NCBI GenBank assembly: GCA_045604285.1
Contig: JAZUNS010000043.1
Coordinates: 1 to 47,609, forward strand
Source of the DNA: SIG636 sp045604285
Lineage (GTDB): Bacteria; Bacillota; Clostridia; Oscillospirales; CAG-382
Direction of reading: 5' to 3'
Length of the DNA stretch: 47,609 nucleotides
The translations under genes were made by a program, and so were the position numbers. Within the stretch, counting starts at the first letter, position 1. The number at the start of each line of letters is the position of its first letter. Below are positions 31,865 to 41,035 of the stretch, piece by piece. The notes below the pieces were generated by a model, which was given only the letters and a program-made list of their open reading frames with translations, made no database searches and was not told where the DNA came from.

Positions 31865-33601
31865 ATGAAAAATTATTTTCCGAAAGAAAAAGTACAGACC
31901 TATACCGACGTAAGAGCTTTGGTAACGGGCTGCGGTAAATTCGGTGAAAAAACATTATATAAATATATAGTCAACAAAGATGAAATCAAGGAGCTTTCCT
32001 ATAAGAGCTTCTCAGAAAATATTATAAACGTTGCGACTGCGCTGTACGCATTAAATCTTAAGGGCAAAAAAGTTGCAATTTTGTCTGAATCGAGGCCGGA
32101 ATGGTTGCAGGCGTACCTTGCGATACTTTGCGCCAAGGGCGTTGTTGTGCCCTTGGATAAAGAGCTTATGCCCGATCAAATTTTAGGTTTTCTTAAAATG
32201 GCTGATTGTGCGGCTATATTTATCTCACCCGATTATAAAAAGAAATTGGGCGATTCTCTTAAGGATGCCGAGGTTAACTACATCTTTGACATGGAGATTG
32301 GCAATTATACCCCCTATACAGGCAACTACGAGGTTTTTGCCGATAGGCGTTGTATAAACTTTTACGAGCTTTTGGCATACGGTGCCTATCTGCTTTCTGC
32401 AGGTTTTATGGGAATATACAACTTAACCTACGACCCCGACGCTTTGGCATCAATATTATTTACCAGCGGTACTACAGGCACAAGTAAGGGTGTTATGTTA
32501 TCCCATAAAAACCTTTTGGTTACCTCTGCTCATTCCGCTAATATAACGCCTTTTGACCAAAACGACGTTTTCCTTTCCGTATTGCCCATGCATCACACTT
32601 ATGAAACTACCATTGACTTGGCAATTTTACATTTGGGCTCTACAATATGTATCAATAACAGCATTAAGTACGTGCTTAAAAATTTAAAGCGCTTTAAGCC
32701 TACGGGCTTCGTTTTGGTGCCTTTATTCGTGCAGACCATTCATAAAAGAATTACGGACGAGATAAAGAAAAAAGGCAAGCAGGGTACGTTCGACAAAGCA
32801 GTTAAGCTTACAAAAGGCTTAAGAAAAGTAAAAATCGACCTGCGCCGTCCGTTCTTTAGCGAGATCATCAGCTCCTTGGGCGGCAGACTTAAAACAATAA
32901 TCTGCGGCGGTGCTGCACTTGACCCTGAGCTGGTTAAAAATTTCCAAGACATGGGCATCAACATATATCAAGGCTACGGCATTACAGAATGCTCGCCCTT
33001 GGTTTCGGTTGACCTTTATACAAAGCCAAAGAGCGGCTCGGTAGGACCTGCTATTCCCTGCTGCAACGTCAAAATCGTTAAGGAGATAGACGGAGAGCTT
33101 GTATACGCGGAAAACGGTGAGGTTGGCGAAATAGCCGTTAAAGGCGATAACGTAATGCTTGGCTATTACAAAGACGCAGCCGCAACCAAGGCTGCATTCA
33201 CCGATGACGGATACTTCCTTACCGGTGACCTTGGCAAGCTTGATAACGACGGTTATATTTACATTACGGGCAGAAAGAAAAACTTAATTATTCTTTCTAA
33301 CGGTAAAAACGTATACCCCGAAGAAATCGAAGAATATTTGTTGCGTTTGGATAGCATAAAAGAGTGTGCGGTAATAGCAAGAACCAACAATTTGGGCGAA
33401 TCTGTTATCACTGCCATAATCCTTCCCACGCAAGAGCTGCTTGAAAGCGGTGACGAAGCCGCCATTCAGGCGAAAATTAAAGAGGACGTTTTGGCGGTTA
33501 ATAATCTTCTGCCCTCGTTCAAGCAAATTAGGAACGTCGAGATAAGACGTAACGAGTTTGATAAGACTTCCACCCAAAAGATCAAGCGTTTTATGCTTTA
33601 A
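31865..33601 (+). CDS. AMP-forming acyl-CoA/acyl-ACP synthetase
   Basis: A 578-residue member of the ANL superfamily. Motifs are LFTSGTTGTSKGVMLSHKN (AMP/P-loop, near residue 197), QGYGITECSPLVS (near 370), YFLTGDLGKLDNDGYIYITGRKKN (near 450) and the C-terminal catalytic lysine in KTSTQKIKRF near the end. It resembles long-chain fatty acid:CoA ligases. The acyl carrier protein gene 55 bases downstream suggests the acyl group may be handed to that ACP instead of CoA. There is no signal peptide. The acyl substrate cannot be told. Confidence 0.88.
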   Translation: MKNYFPKEKVQTYTDVRALVTGCGKFGEKTLYKYIVNKDEIKELSYKSFSENIINVATALYALNLKGKKVAILSESRPEWLQAYLAILCAKGVVVPLDKELMPDQILGFLKMADCAAIFISPDYKKKLGDSLKDAEVNYIFDMEIGNYTPYTGNYEVFADRRCINFYELLAYGAYLLSAGFMGIYNLTYDPDALASILFTSGTTGTSKGVMLSHKNLLVTSAHSANITPFDQNDVFLSVLPMHHTYETTIDLAILHLGSTICINNSIKYVLKNLKRFKPTGFVLVPLFVQTIHKRITDEIKKKGKQGTFDKAVKLTKGLRKVKIDLRRPFFSEIISSLGGRLKTIICGGAALDPELVKNFQDMGINIYQGYGITECSPLVSVDLYTKPKSGSVGPAIPCCNVKIVKEIDGELVYAENGEVGEIAVKGDNVMLGYYKDAAATKAAFTDDGYFLTGDLGKLDNDGYIYITGRKKNLIILSNGKNVYPEEIEEYLLRLDSIKECAVIARTNNLGESVITAIILPTQELLESGDEAAIQAKIKEDVLAVNNLLPSFKQIRNVEIRRNEFDKTSTQKIKRFML

Positions 33602-33619
33602 TTTATAAACTAATTTCAG

Positions 33620-33656
33620 AAGGAGATGGGCGATCTGCTTCGCCCTTGATCAAATT
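33620..33656 (+). promoter_or_regulatory. Hairpin between ribosome-binding site and start codon of the ACP gene
   Basis: AAGGAG at 33620-33625 is 31 bases from the ATG at 33657, far beyond the usual 5-10. A 6 bp hairpin, GGGCGA (33628-33633) with TCGCCC (33640-33645) and a TCTGCT loop, lies between and would shorten the effective distance to about 13 bases. No in-frame alternative start lies closer. Confidence 0.5.
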
Positions 33657-33881
33657 ATGTTTGAACAATTTAAAAATCTGTTGGCAGAGGAAATGAGCAT
33701 CAATGCCGATGACGTCACCATGGATTCCTCTTTTGTAAACGACCTTGGCTTCAATTCTTTGCAGCTTGCAGATTTGGTTGTACTTTGTGAACACACCTTT
33801 GATATTGAGTTTGACGATGAAGAGCTTCCGCATCTGCTTACCGTTAAGGACGTTATCAACTACATCGAAAGCCACAAATAA
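33657..33881 (+). CDS. Acyl carrier protein
   Basis: A 74-residue acidic ACP. The phosphopantetheine serine is in DLGFNSLQLADLV, near residue 37, which differs from the usual DSL core of fatty-acid ACPs by having NSL. Helix IV (LLTVKDVINYIES) is typical. It follows the acyl ligase and probably serves as its acyl acceptor. It is likely a specialised ACP rather than the general fatty-acid one, which normally lies in a fab cluster. A strong terminator follows. Confidence 0.88.
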   Translation: MFEQFKNLLAEEMSINADDVTMDSSFVNDLGFNSLQLADLVVLCEHTFDIEFDDEELPHLLTVKDVINYIESHK

Positions 33882-33884
33882 CAC

Positions 33885-33920
33885 AAAAAAGCTCAGGACT
33901 GCAACGCCCTGAGCTTTTTT
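33885..33920. terminator. Bidirectional terminator between ACP and sortase genes
   Basis: A 13 bp stem AAAAAAGCTCAGG (33885-33897) with its complement, a 9-base loop and flanking T runs on either strand, in the 47-base gap between convergent genes. Confidence 0.9.
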
Positions 33921-33928
33921 ATTAGACT

Positions 33929-35011
33929 TTAGAAGTAGTATACGTTCTTAAGAATCCCGTGAAGAACGTAGCGTTCTGCCGGTTTTGACGAGAGATTGGT
34001 GCAAGTTATAAGCGTTATTATCTTGGAATCTCCGTCATAAGTAACGTCCTTGCTTATGGTGTTTAACGCACGTCTGCCCTTAAGGTAGTTGTAAAACCTT
34101 TTTGAGCTGGTATCGGTTGAATAGCAGTAGGCAAATGCATCGCCCTCGGCACGGTAGCCTGAGAAATATTCGTAAACGTAAACGGCTTTTTCGGTTACTA
34201 CGGTTATTTCCATCTCCTGCGCTTTTGTGTATCTGTTTGCGCTGTCAAAGAAAAGCTTTAGTGCTCTGAAACGGGTGCCATCCGTCATACAATGGCCGTA
34301 TAAAACCACGTTTCTGTTTTCCTCATACTCGTCCCTTAAAGATGAATCTGCAAATATGGACCCTTTTTTGCTTGCTTCTCGGTTAGGAAGGCGATATAGG
34401 TATTCGTCATTATCGTCACCCTTCATAACAAGATAATCAATAGCAGTGTCCTTTACAACAATATACGCCCAGCTTTCTTCGTTAATTTCCTTTCCTTCGT
34501 AAAGCTTATTCCTAAGGGATTCGTAATAATCCTGCTTATTGGTATCCAAAGAATCGAACATTTCAATGCCGCCGATATCACTTCCCAAAAACTGAAGCAA
34601 GTCCTTGCTGGTGGGAACAGGGCGTGAATTTCTAAGCGCAGGCATTACCGAATCTTTTTTGCCCAACATAGCGTCAAACTCGTCCGCTGCAGAAAAGTCG
34701 TTCATTCTTGAAACTATATTGCTTAAGGAAAACGCAAACAAGCCAAGGCACAAACACAAAGCAACAAGACGAACCATTCCGTTAACGCCAAGCTTGCGTT
34801 TTTTTCTTTTTTTACCCTTGGGTACGTTTGCGGAAGAATAAAGAGACAACGATTCTTCAAACGACACGTCCGCGGCCTTTTCTTCTACGGGATTTACTGC
34901 GGGGATCGGGTCGTTGTTATCCGTTTCAGCCGCACTGCTAGGGGTTGAGTTAACGGCGGGTGAATTTAAAAAATACTCTTCTGTTTCAAAATCGGGTGTT
35001 TTATTCGACAT
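33929..35011 (-). CDS. srtB: Class B sortase with long cytoplasmic N-terminal extension
   Basis: A 360-residue transpeptidase anchoring secreted proteins to the cell wall. Residues 1-76 form a polar, serine/proline/glutamate-rich extension ending in a KKRKKRK cluster, followed by one membrane helix (about 78-100). The catalytic domain has class B features: KGSIFADSS, the histidine in VVLYGHCM, the cysteine C337 in TLITCT and the arginine R347 in AERYVLHG. The extension is unusual for SrtB, which normally starts near the membrane helix. The window also encodes a TPDTG-tailed surface protein, a plausible substrate. No substrate gene is adjacent. Confidence 0.92.
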   Translation of the reverse strand: MSNKTPDFETEEYFLNSPAVNSTPSSAAETDNNDPIPAVNPVEEKAADVSFEESLSLYSSANVPKGKKRKKRKLGVNGMVRLVALCLCLGLFAFSLSNIVSRMNDFSAADEFDAMLGKKDSVMPALRNSRPVPTSKDLLQFLGSDIGGIEMFDSLDTNKQDYYESLRNKLYEGKEINEESWAYIVVKDTAIDYLVMKGDDNDEYLYRLPNREASKKGSIFADSSLRDEYEENRNVVLYGHCMTDGTRFRALKLFFDSANRYTKAQEMEITVVTEKAVYVYEYFSGYRAEGDAFAYCYSTDTSSKRFYNYLKGRRALNTISKDVTYDGDSKIITLITCTNLSSKPAERYVLHGILKNVYYF

Positions 35012-35044
35012 TATTCCACCTCTTTTCGCGATGCTTTAATATGT

Positions 35045-35073
35045 ATTATACCCAAATTAATGGCTGTTTTCAA
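35045..35073 (-). promoter_or_regulatory. Promoter of the sortase B gene
   Basis: On the minus strand TTGAAA (35073-35068), 17 bp, TATAAT (35050-35045). The leader of about 30 bases contains AGAGGTGG before the ATG. Confidence 0.78.
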
Positions 35074-35134
35074 TACTATATTATTATTTTTTTGCTGAAA
35101 ATAGCCTTTAATTTAAACAAAGTTAAAATTTAAG

Positions 35135-35162
35135 TTGACAATTTTAATAAAATGTATAAAAT
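35135..35162 (+). promoter_or_regulatory. Promoter of tig-clpP-clpX
   Basis: TTGACA (35135-35140), 16 bp, TAAAAT (35157-35162), about 40 bases before the TTGGAGG site of tig. No CIRCE or CtsR-like direct repeat was seen, so heat-shock control of this operon is not evident. Confidence 0.65.
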
Positions 35163-35207
35163 GGTAATGTTAGGATTATATCTTATTTTACTTGGAGGTA
35201 TTTAAAA

Positions 35208-36482
35208 ATGAGCTTGAAAGAAGTTAAGGAAATCGAAAAGAATATGCGTGAGTTAACTTTGTCTATCGACAAGGAAACTTTTGATGCCGAGGTAATGAAG
35301 GTTTACCGCAAGCAGTCTTCTAAGATAACCGTTCCCGGTTTCAGAAGAGGCAAGGCACCTAAGCACATTATTGAAAAGCTTTACGGCGAGTCCTTCTTCC
35401 ACGCAGACGCACTTGATGCACTCTTCCCTTCCGTATACGAAGCAGCTATTGCTGAATCCGGTCTTGAAGTTGTTTCCAGACCTGAGGTTGAGCTTGAATC
35501 CATAGATGAAAACGGCGTTATCCTTAAGGCTAAGGTATACGTTAAGCCCGAAGTTAAGGTTAACAAGTACAAGGGTCTTTCCGCAGAAAAAGAAACCGTT
35601 ACTGTTGAAGACAGCGAAATTGACGCAGAAATCGAAGCAGCAAGAAAGCGTCTTGCAAGAGTCAGCACCCTTACCGAGGGTACCGCAGAAAACGGCGACG
35701 AGGCTGTTATAGACTTTGAAGGCTTTGTTGACGGCGTTGCATTTGAAGGCGGCAAGAGCGAAAAGTATCCCCTTAAGCTGGGCAGCAACAGCTTTATCCC
35801 CGGTTTTGAGGATCAGATCGTTGGTAAATCCGTAGGCGAAAGCTTTGATATTTCCGTTAAGTTCCCCGAAGAATACGGCGCTTCTGACCTTGCCGGCAAG
35901 GACGCTATATTCAAGATCACCCTTCACGAAATCAAGCGCACCGAGCTTCCCGAGCTTGACGAAGAATTTGTAAAAGACGTTTCTGAATTTGACACTATTG
36001 ATGAATATAAGGCAGACATCAAGGCTAAGATAGAAGAGAAAAAAGAAAAGGCTGCTGTTTACGCATACGAAGAAGGCCTTTTGGATGACCTTCTTGCCAA
36101 TACCGAGCTTGACTTGCCCGCACCCATGATTGAAGACGAGATCGACATGAACGTTAGAGATTATGAGTACAGATTGCAGATGCAGGGCGGCAACCTTCAG
36201 ATGTTCTTCCAGTACACCGGCCAGACCATGGAACAGCTTCGTGAAAGCTTCAAGCCCCAGTCCGAAAGACAGCTTAAGATAAGACTTGCTCTTGAAAGCA
36301 TCGTTGCAGCAGAAAATATCGAAGCTTCTGAGGAAGATATCGAAGCAGAATACACCAAGATTTCCGAAGGCTACAAGACAGAGATAGAAAAGGTTAAGGC
36401 TACCATCGCACCCGAAACCTTGGTTAAGGATATTGTTTTGAGAAAAGCCGTTGACTTCATAAAGGAAAACGCTGCGAAATAA
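35208..36482 (+). CDS. tig: Trigger factor
   Basis: A 424-residue ribosome-bound chaperone and peptidyl-prolyl isomerase. The N-terminal ribosome-binding signature GFRRGKAPK lies near residue 43. The FKBP-type PPIase domain is near 155-245 (GDEAVIDFEGFVDGVAFEGG, then LGSNSFIPGFEDQIVG) and the C-terminal helical arm follows. It is first in a tig-clpP-clpX operon, joining folding of new chains with proteolysis. Confidence 0.97.
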   Translation: MSLKEVKEIEKNMRELTLSIDKETFDAEVMKVYRKQSSKITVPGFRRGKAPKHIIEKLYGESFFHADALDALFPSVYEAAIAESGLEVVSRPEVELESIDENGVILKAKVYVKPEVKVNKYKGLSAEKETVTVEDSEIDAEIEAARKRLARVSTLTEGTAENGDEAVIDFEGFVDGVAFEGGKSEKYPLKLGSNSFIPGFEDQIVGKSVGESFDISVKFPEEYGASDLAGKDAIFKITLHEIKRTELPELDEEFVKDVSEFDTIDEYKADIKAKIEEKKEKAAVYAYEEGLLDDLLANTELDLPAPMIEDEIDMNVRDYEYRLQMQGGNLQMFFQYTGQTMEQLRESFKPQSERQLKIRLALESIVAAENIEASEEDIEAEYTKISEGYKTEIEKVKATIAPETLVKDIVLRKAVDFIKENAAK

Positions 36483-36529
36483 TATTCCTTAAGCTTTTTG
36501 AACACATATACACCGAAAGGAATATAACT

Positions 36530-37111
36530 ATGGCATTAGTCCCTATGGTAGTAGAGCAAACCGACAGAGGTGAGCGCTCTTACGACATCTATTCACGCTT
36601 ATTAAGTGACAGAATCATTATTTTATCCGACGAGGTTAACGATACGACCGCTTCCCTCGTTGTGGCACAGCTTCTGTTTTTAGAGGCTCAGGATCCCGAT
36701 AAAGACATTTTTCTTTATATTAACAGCCCCGGTGGCAGTGTTACTGCAGGCATGGCTATTTATGACACAATGAACTTTATCAAGTGCGACGTATCTACCA
36801 TGTGCGTAGGCATGGCGGCAAGCATGGGCGCGTTCCTTCTTTCCGCCGGCGCTAAGGGCAAGAGATACGCTTTACCAAATAGTGAAATAATGATTCACCA
36901 GCCCTTGGGCGGTGCAAGGGGTCAAGCGAGTGACGTGCGTATCCACGCCGCATGGTTACAGAGAACTAAGGAAAAGCTTAATAACCTTCTTGCAAAAGCC
37001 ACCGGTCAACCTCTTGAGGTAATCGAAAGAGATACCGACAGAGATAACTTTATGACGGCTGAGCAGGCTCTTGAATACGGCTTAATAGATAAAGTAATGG
37101 AAAAGAGATAA
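36530..37111 (+). CDS. clpP: ATP-dependent Clp protease proteolytic subunit
   Basis: A 193-residue ClpP serine peptidase. The catalytic triad is visible: Ser in GMAASMGAFLL (near residue 97), His in IMIHQPLGG (near 122) and Asp in ERDTDRDNFM (near 171). It forms the tetradecameric barrel fed by ClpX, encoded 2 bases downstream. Length and motifs are typical. Confidence 0.98.
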   Translation: MALVPMVVEQTDRGERSYDIYSRLLSDRIIILSDEVNDTTASLVVAQLLFLEAQDPDKDIFLYINSPGGSVTAGMAIYDTMNFIKCDVSTMCVGMAASMGAFLLSAGAKGKRYALPNSEIMIHQPLGGARGQASDVRIHAAWLQRTKEKLNNLLAKATGQPLEVIERDTDRDNFMTAEQALEYGLIDKVMEKR

Positions 37112-37113
37112 AT

Positions 37114-38400
<1,287 letters not shown>

Positions 38401-38403
38401 CCT

Positions 38404-38435
38404 AAAAACGGAGGGCTTGATACGCCCTCCGTTTT
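38404..38435 (+). terminator. Intrinsic terminator after clpX
   Basis: A 12 bp stem AAAACGGAGGGC with its complement and a 7-base loop, ending in GTTTTGAT. It starts 4-5 bases after the clpX stop. Confidence 0.9.
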
Positions 38436-38450
38436 GATAATTGTCCGCTA

Positions 38451-38482
38451 AAAATGGCGTGCGCAGCTGCGCACTGCATTTT
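38451..38482 (-). terminator. 32-base near-palindrome, probable terminator for the ACT-paaK operon
   Basis: The arms 38451-38466 and 38467-38482 are complementary apart from two adjacent positions, with a perfect 16-base palindromic centre (GTGCGCAGCTGCGCAC). On the minus strand it lies 14 bases after the ACT gene stop and is followed by ATTTTTAG, so it can work as a terminator with an AGCT loop. Confidence 0.6.
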
Positions 38483-38496
38483 AAAACCCACAAATC

Positions 38497-38928
38497 TTAA
38501 AGTTTTTTTATGTCCTCATCAGTAAGAAGAACCATGCCGTTCTTAACAAGAACGGATTCTGCCTCTTCATTATCCTGAACACGGAGCACAACACAAGCAT
38601 GTTCCTTGATAGTAGCAACAAAGGCGTACAAATATTCAATATTGATGCCCGCATCGGCAAGAATTCCGAGTATACGTGCGAGCCCACCGGGGGCATCGGG
38701 CATTTGAACGGCAAGAACGTTGGTTACCGTTACGATGGTGCCGCTGTTTTTAAGAAGATCGCTTGCCTTTTCAACGTCGGCAACGATAAACCTTAAAATA
38801 CCGTACTCGGTAGTTTCGGCAATACTCAGCGCTCTAAGGTCTATGCCTGCATCGGCCAAAATGTCAAGTGCGCCAAAGGCTGTACCCTTTTTGTTCTCTG
38901 CAAATACAGAAATTTGTTTAATTGCCAT
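38497..38928 (-). CDS. Tandem ACT-domain amino-acid-binding protein
   Basis: A 143-residue protein of two ACT domains (about 1-68 and 70-140), beginning IKQISVFAENKKGTAFGALDIL and repeating with VLAVQMPDAPGGLARILGILADAGINIEYLYAF. No catalytic domain is attached. Such proteins often accompany phenylacetate-CoA ligase and indolepyruvate:ferredoxin oxidoreductase genes and probably sense an aromatic or branched amino acid. It lies 20 bases after the paaK-like gene. Confidence 0.85.
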   Translation of the reverse strand: MAIKQISVFAENKKGTAFGALDILADAGIDLRALSIAETTEYGILRFIVADVEKASDLLKNSGTIVTVTNVLAVQMPDAPGGLARILGILADAGINIEYLYAFVATIKEHACVVLRVQDNEEAESVLVKNGMVLLTDEDIKKL

Positions 38929-38948
38929 AAATTATTCCTTTCCGCTTT

Positions 38949-40250
38949 TTAATAAAGCTTTCTCTTGTCTATAACTCTTACAGCTTTGCCTTCGCTGCGA
39001 ACTATAGATTTGGGCTCTACTATGCTAACCTTAGCGTAAATACCAAGCATAGATTTAAGTGCATCGGAAATATCCTTTTCTACCTGCGCAAGCTTAGAAA
39101 CGGTATCAGAGAAAAGCTCGGGCGTCATTTCCACTTTAACTTCAATCTTGTCGCTATTATTCTCTCTGTCTACAACTATCTGATAATTGCTGGTAAGGCC
39201 CTTGTTAAGAAGAACCGTCTCTATCTGAGAGGGGAATACGTTAACGCCGCGGATAATAAGCATATCATCGCTTCTGCCCATGGGCTTAGACATACGTACG
39301 TGTGTACGGCCGCAGGAGCACTTTTTACGGCTGAGAACGCAAATATCCTTGGTCCTGTATCTGATAAGCGGGAAGGCTTCCTTAGAGATACAGGTAAATA
39401 CAAGCTCACCCTTAGAACCCTCGGGCAATACCTCTCCGGTTTTAGGATCAATAATCTCTGCAATAAAGTGGTCTTCATTAATGTGCATACCGCCCTGCTC
39501 GCTGCATTCAAAGGAAACACCGGGGCCGCACATTTCGGTAAGGCCGTAGATATCGTAAGCTTTTATGCCAAGCTTTGTTTCTATATCACGACGCATTTCG
39601 GGGGTCCAAGCTTCTGCACCGAAAATACCTGCTTTAAGCTTAATATCTTTAATCAAGCCGCTTTCAATAAGAGATTCTGCAAGATATGCCGCATAAGAAG
39701 GAGTGCAGCAAAGAATTGTTGCACCAAGGTCGGTCATAAACTGCATTTGTCTTTCAGTATTACCGGAGGACATGGGAAGTGTAAGAGAACCTACCTTGTG
39801 GGAACCGCCGTTAAGACCGGGGCCGCCGGTAAACAAGCCGTAACCGTAGCAAACCTGCACAACGTCCTCATTGGTGCCGCCTGCCGCAACGATTGCTCTT
39901 GCACAGCAATCTTCCCAAACATCAATATCCTTTTGGGTGTAAAAAGCAACTACTCTTTTACCGGTAGTACCGCTGGTTGACTGGATGCGCACGCACTCAC
40001 TGAGAGGCTTAGCCAAAAGTCCGTAAGGATACGCCTCGCGAAGGTCGTCCTTGGTAAGGAAGGGAAGCTTGTGCAAATCGTCAACGGACTTGATATCCTC
40101 AGGGGTAACCCCCTTCTCCTCCATCTTTTTACGGTAATACTCTACGTTTTCATAAACATGTTTAACCGTTGCAACGAGTTTCTTGTTTTGTATAGCTAAA
40201 ATCTCTTCTCTTGAAGCGGTTTCAATCTCTTTTTGATAGTATCTTTCCAT
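38949..40250 (-). CDS. paaK: Phenylacetate-CoA ligase family protein
   Basis: A 433-residue AMP-forming aryl-CoA ligase. Features are LPFLTKDDLREAYPYGL, RIQSTSGTTGKRVVAFY (AMP loop near residue 92), CCTPSYAAYLAE, IYGLTEMCGPG (near 240), IRYRTKDI and MGRSDDMLIIRGVNVFPSQIE, with a conserved C-terminal lysine region. It converts phenylacetate or a related aryl acid to its CoA thioester. In anaerobes these enzymes often act with indolepyruvate oxidoreductase in aromatic amino acid turnover; that gene is absent here. Confidence 0.9.
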   Translation of the reverse strand: MERYYQKEIETASREEILAIQNKKLVATVKHVYENVEYYRKKMEEKGVTPEDIKSVDDLHKLPFLTKDDLREAYPYGLLAKPLSECVRIQSTSGTTGKRVVAFYTQKDIDVWEDCCARAIVAAGGTNEDVVQVCYGYGLFTGGPGLNGGSHKVGSLTLPMSSGNTERQMQFMTDLGATILCCTPSYAAYLAESLIESGLIKDIKLKAGIFGAEAWTPEMRRDIETKLGIKAYDIYGLTEMCGPGVSFECSEQGGMHINEDHFIAEIIDPKTGEVLPEGSKGELVFTCISKEAFPLIRYRTKDICVLSRKKCSCGRTHVRMSKPMGRSDDMLIIRGVNVFPSQIETVLLNKGLTSNYQIVVDRENNSDKIEVKVEMTPELFSDTVSKLAQVEKDISDALKSMLGIYAKVSIVEPKSIVRSEGKAVRVIDKRKLY

Positions 40251-40255
40251 AATGC

Positions 40256-40852
40256 CTATTTTTTACCTTGCGCTTTTGCTGCGCGTTTCCTTTTTGTAGA
40301 TTTTTTTGTTATAGAGTAACCAAAGCTACCCAGCTTTTTGCCAAGCTCGTAATATTCGCCGTGGGAATAAGCCAAAGGCTTACATTTGTCCATACAAAGC
40401 TTTCCGTCCTCAATATACTCACTGTCAACGTCAACGGCAACTATATCCGCAAGGAACATATCGTGAGAGCCCAGGGGGATAATATCCGTAACCCTGCATT
40501 CAAGGGATATGGGGCACTCCTTAACGGATACGGTATCAAGCTCAAAGCAAGGCTCGGCAGTAAGACCGGTTTTATCAAACTTGTCCACTTCCCTGCCGCT
40601 TTTTACACCGCAAAAGTCGGTCGCTTTAACAAGCTTACTGCTTGGCACGTTTATTACAAAAATGCCGCTTTCTTTGATAATGCTGTAAGAATGGCGTTCT
40701 TTTCTGACAGAAATATAAGTTTTAGGAGGATGACTGCATATTATGCCGGTCCACGCTACCGTCAGTATGTTTTTGTTATCGCCATTACCGCAGCTTACCA
40801 AAACCGCAGGTAACGGCGCAAGTAGAGCTGAACCCTTCCATCTCTCTTTCAT
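40256..40852 (-). CDS. Flavin reductase-like FMN-binding protein
   Basis: A 198-residue FMN-binding split-barrel protein of the flavin reductase family. Features are ALLAPLPAVLVSCG, NILTVAWTGIICSHPPKTYISVR, and GIFVINVPSSKLVKATDFCGVKSGREVDKF. The C-terminus is very basic (KKSTKRKRAAKAQGKK). The ATG at 40852 has AGGAG about 11 bases upstream; an earlier ATG at 40927 lies within the promoter. It is first in the operon with the aryl-CoA ligase, 5 bases downstream. Its partner is unknown. Confidence 0.88.
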   Translation of the reverse strand: MKERWKGSALLAPLPAVLVSCGNGDNKNILTVAWTGIICSHPPKTYISVRKERHSYSIIKESGIFVINVPSSKLVKATDFCGVKSGREVDKFDKTGLTAEPCFELDTVSVKECPISLECRVTDIIPLGSHDMFLADIVAVDVDSEYIEDGKLCMDKCKPLAYSHGEYYELGKKLGSFGYSITKKSTKRKRAAKAQGKK

Positions 40853-40882
40853 AACCAAATCACTCCTGTTATTTGTGTATAT

Positions 40883-40911
40883 ATAATAGCATTCTTTAAA
40901 CTGTATGTCAA
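40883..40911 (-). promoter_or_regulatory. Sigma-A promoter of the flavin reductase-paaK-ACT operon
   Basis: On the minus strand TTGACA (40911-40906), 17 bp, TATTAT (40888-40883). It diverges from the transporter operon; the inverted repeat at 40955 lies between them. Confidence 0.78.
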
Positions 40912-40954
40912 TAGAATATTTATACAATCAAGAATTATAACAACTCCACTATTT

Positions 40955-40968
40955 GTTGCCGTAGCAAC
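40955..40968. promoter_or_regulatory. Inverted repeat between divergent operons, operator candidate
   Basis: GTTGC-CGTA-GCAAC, a perfect 5 bp inverted repeat with a 4-base centre, flanked by partly symmetric ATTT and AAAT. It is the only clear dyad in the 183 bases between the two divergent start codons and lies near the -40 to -60 region of the minus-strand promoter. Confidence 0.35.
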
Positions 40969-41035
40969 GGAAATCGTAAACTTAATTAATTATTATATAA
41001 ACACAATGTATAAATAATAACTTTTGGAGGTAGTT

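Noticed and set aside
40928..41035. A TPP riboswitch before the THI5-like transporter operon
   Set aside because: None of the conserved TPP elements (such as the CTGAGA and ACCTGA boxes) is present in the 108-base AT-rich leader.
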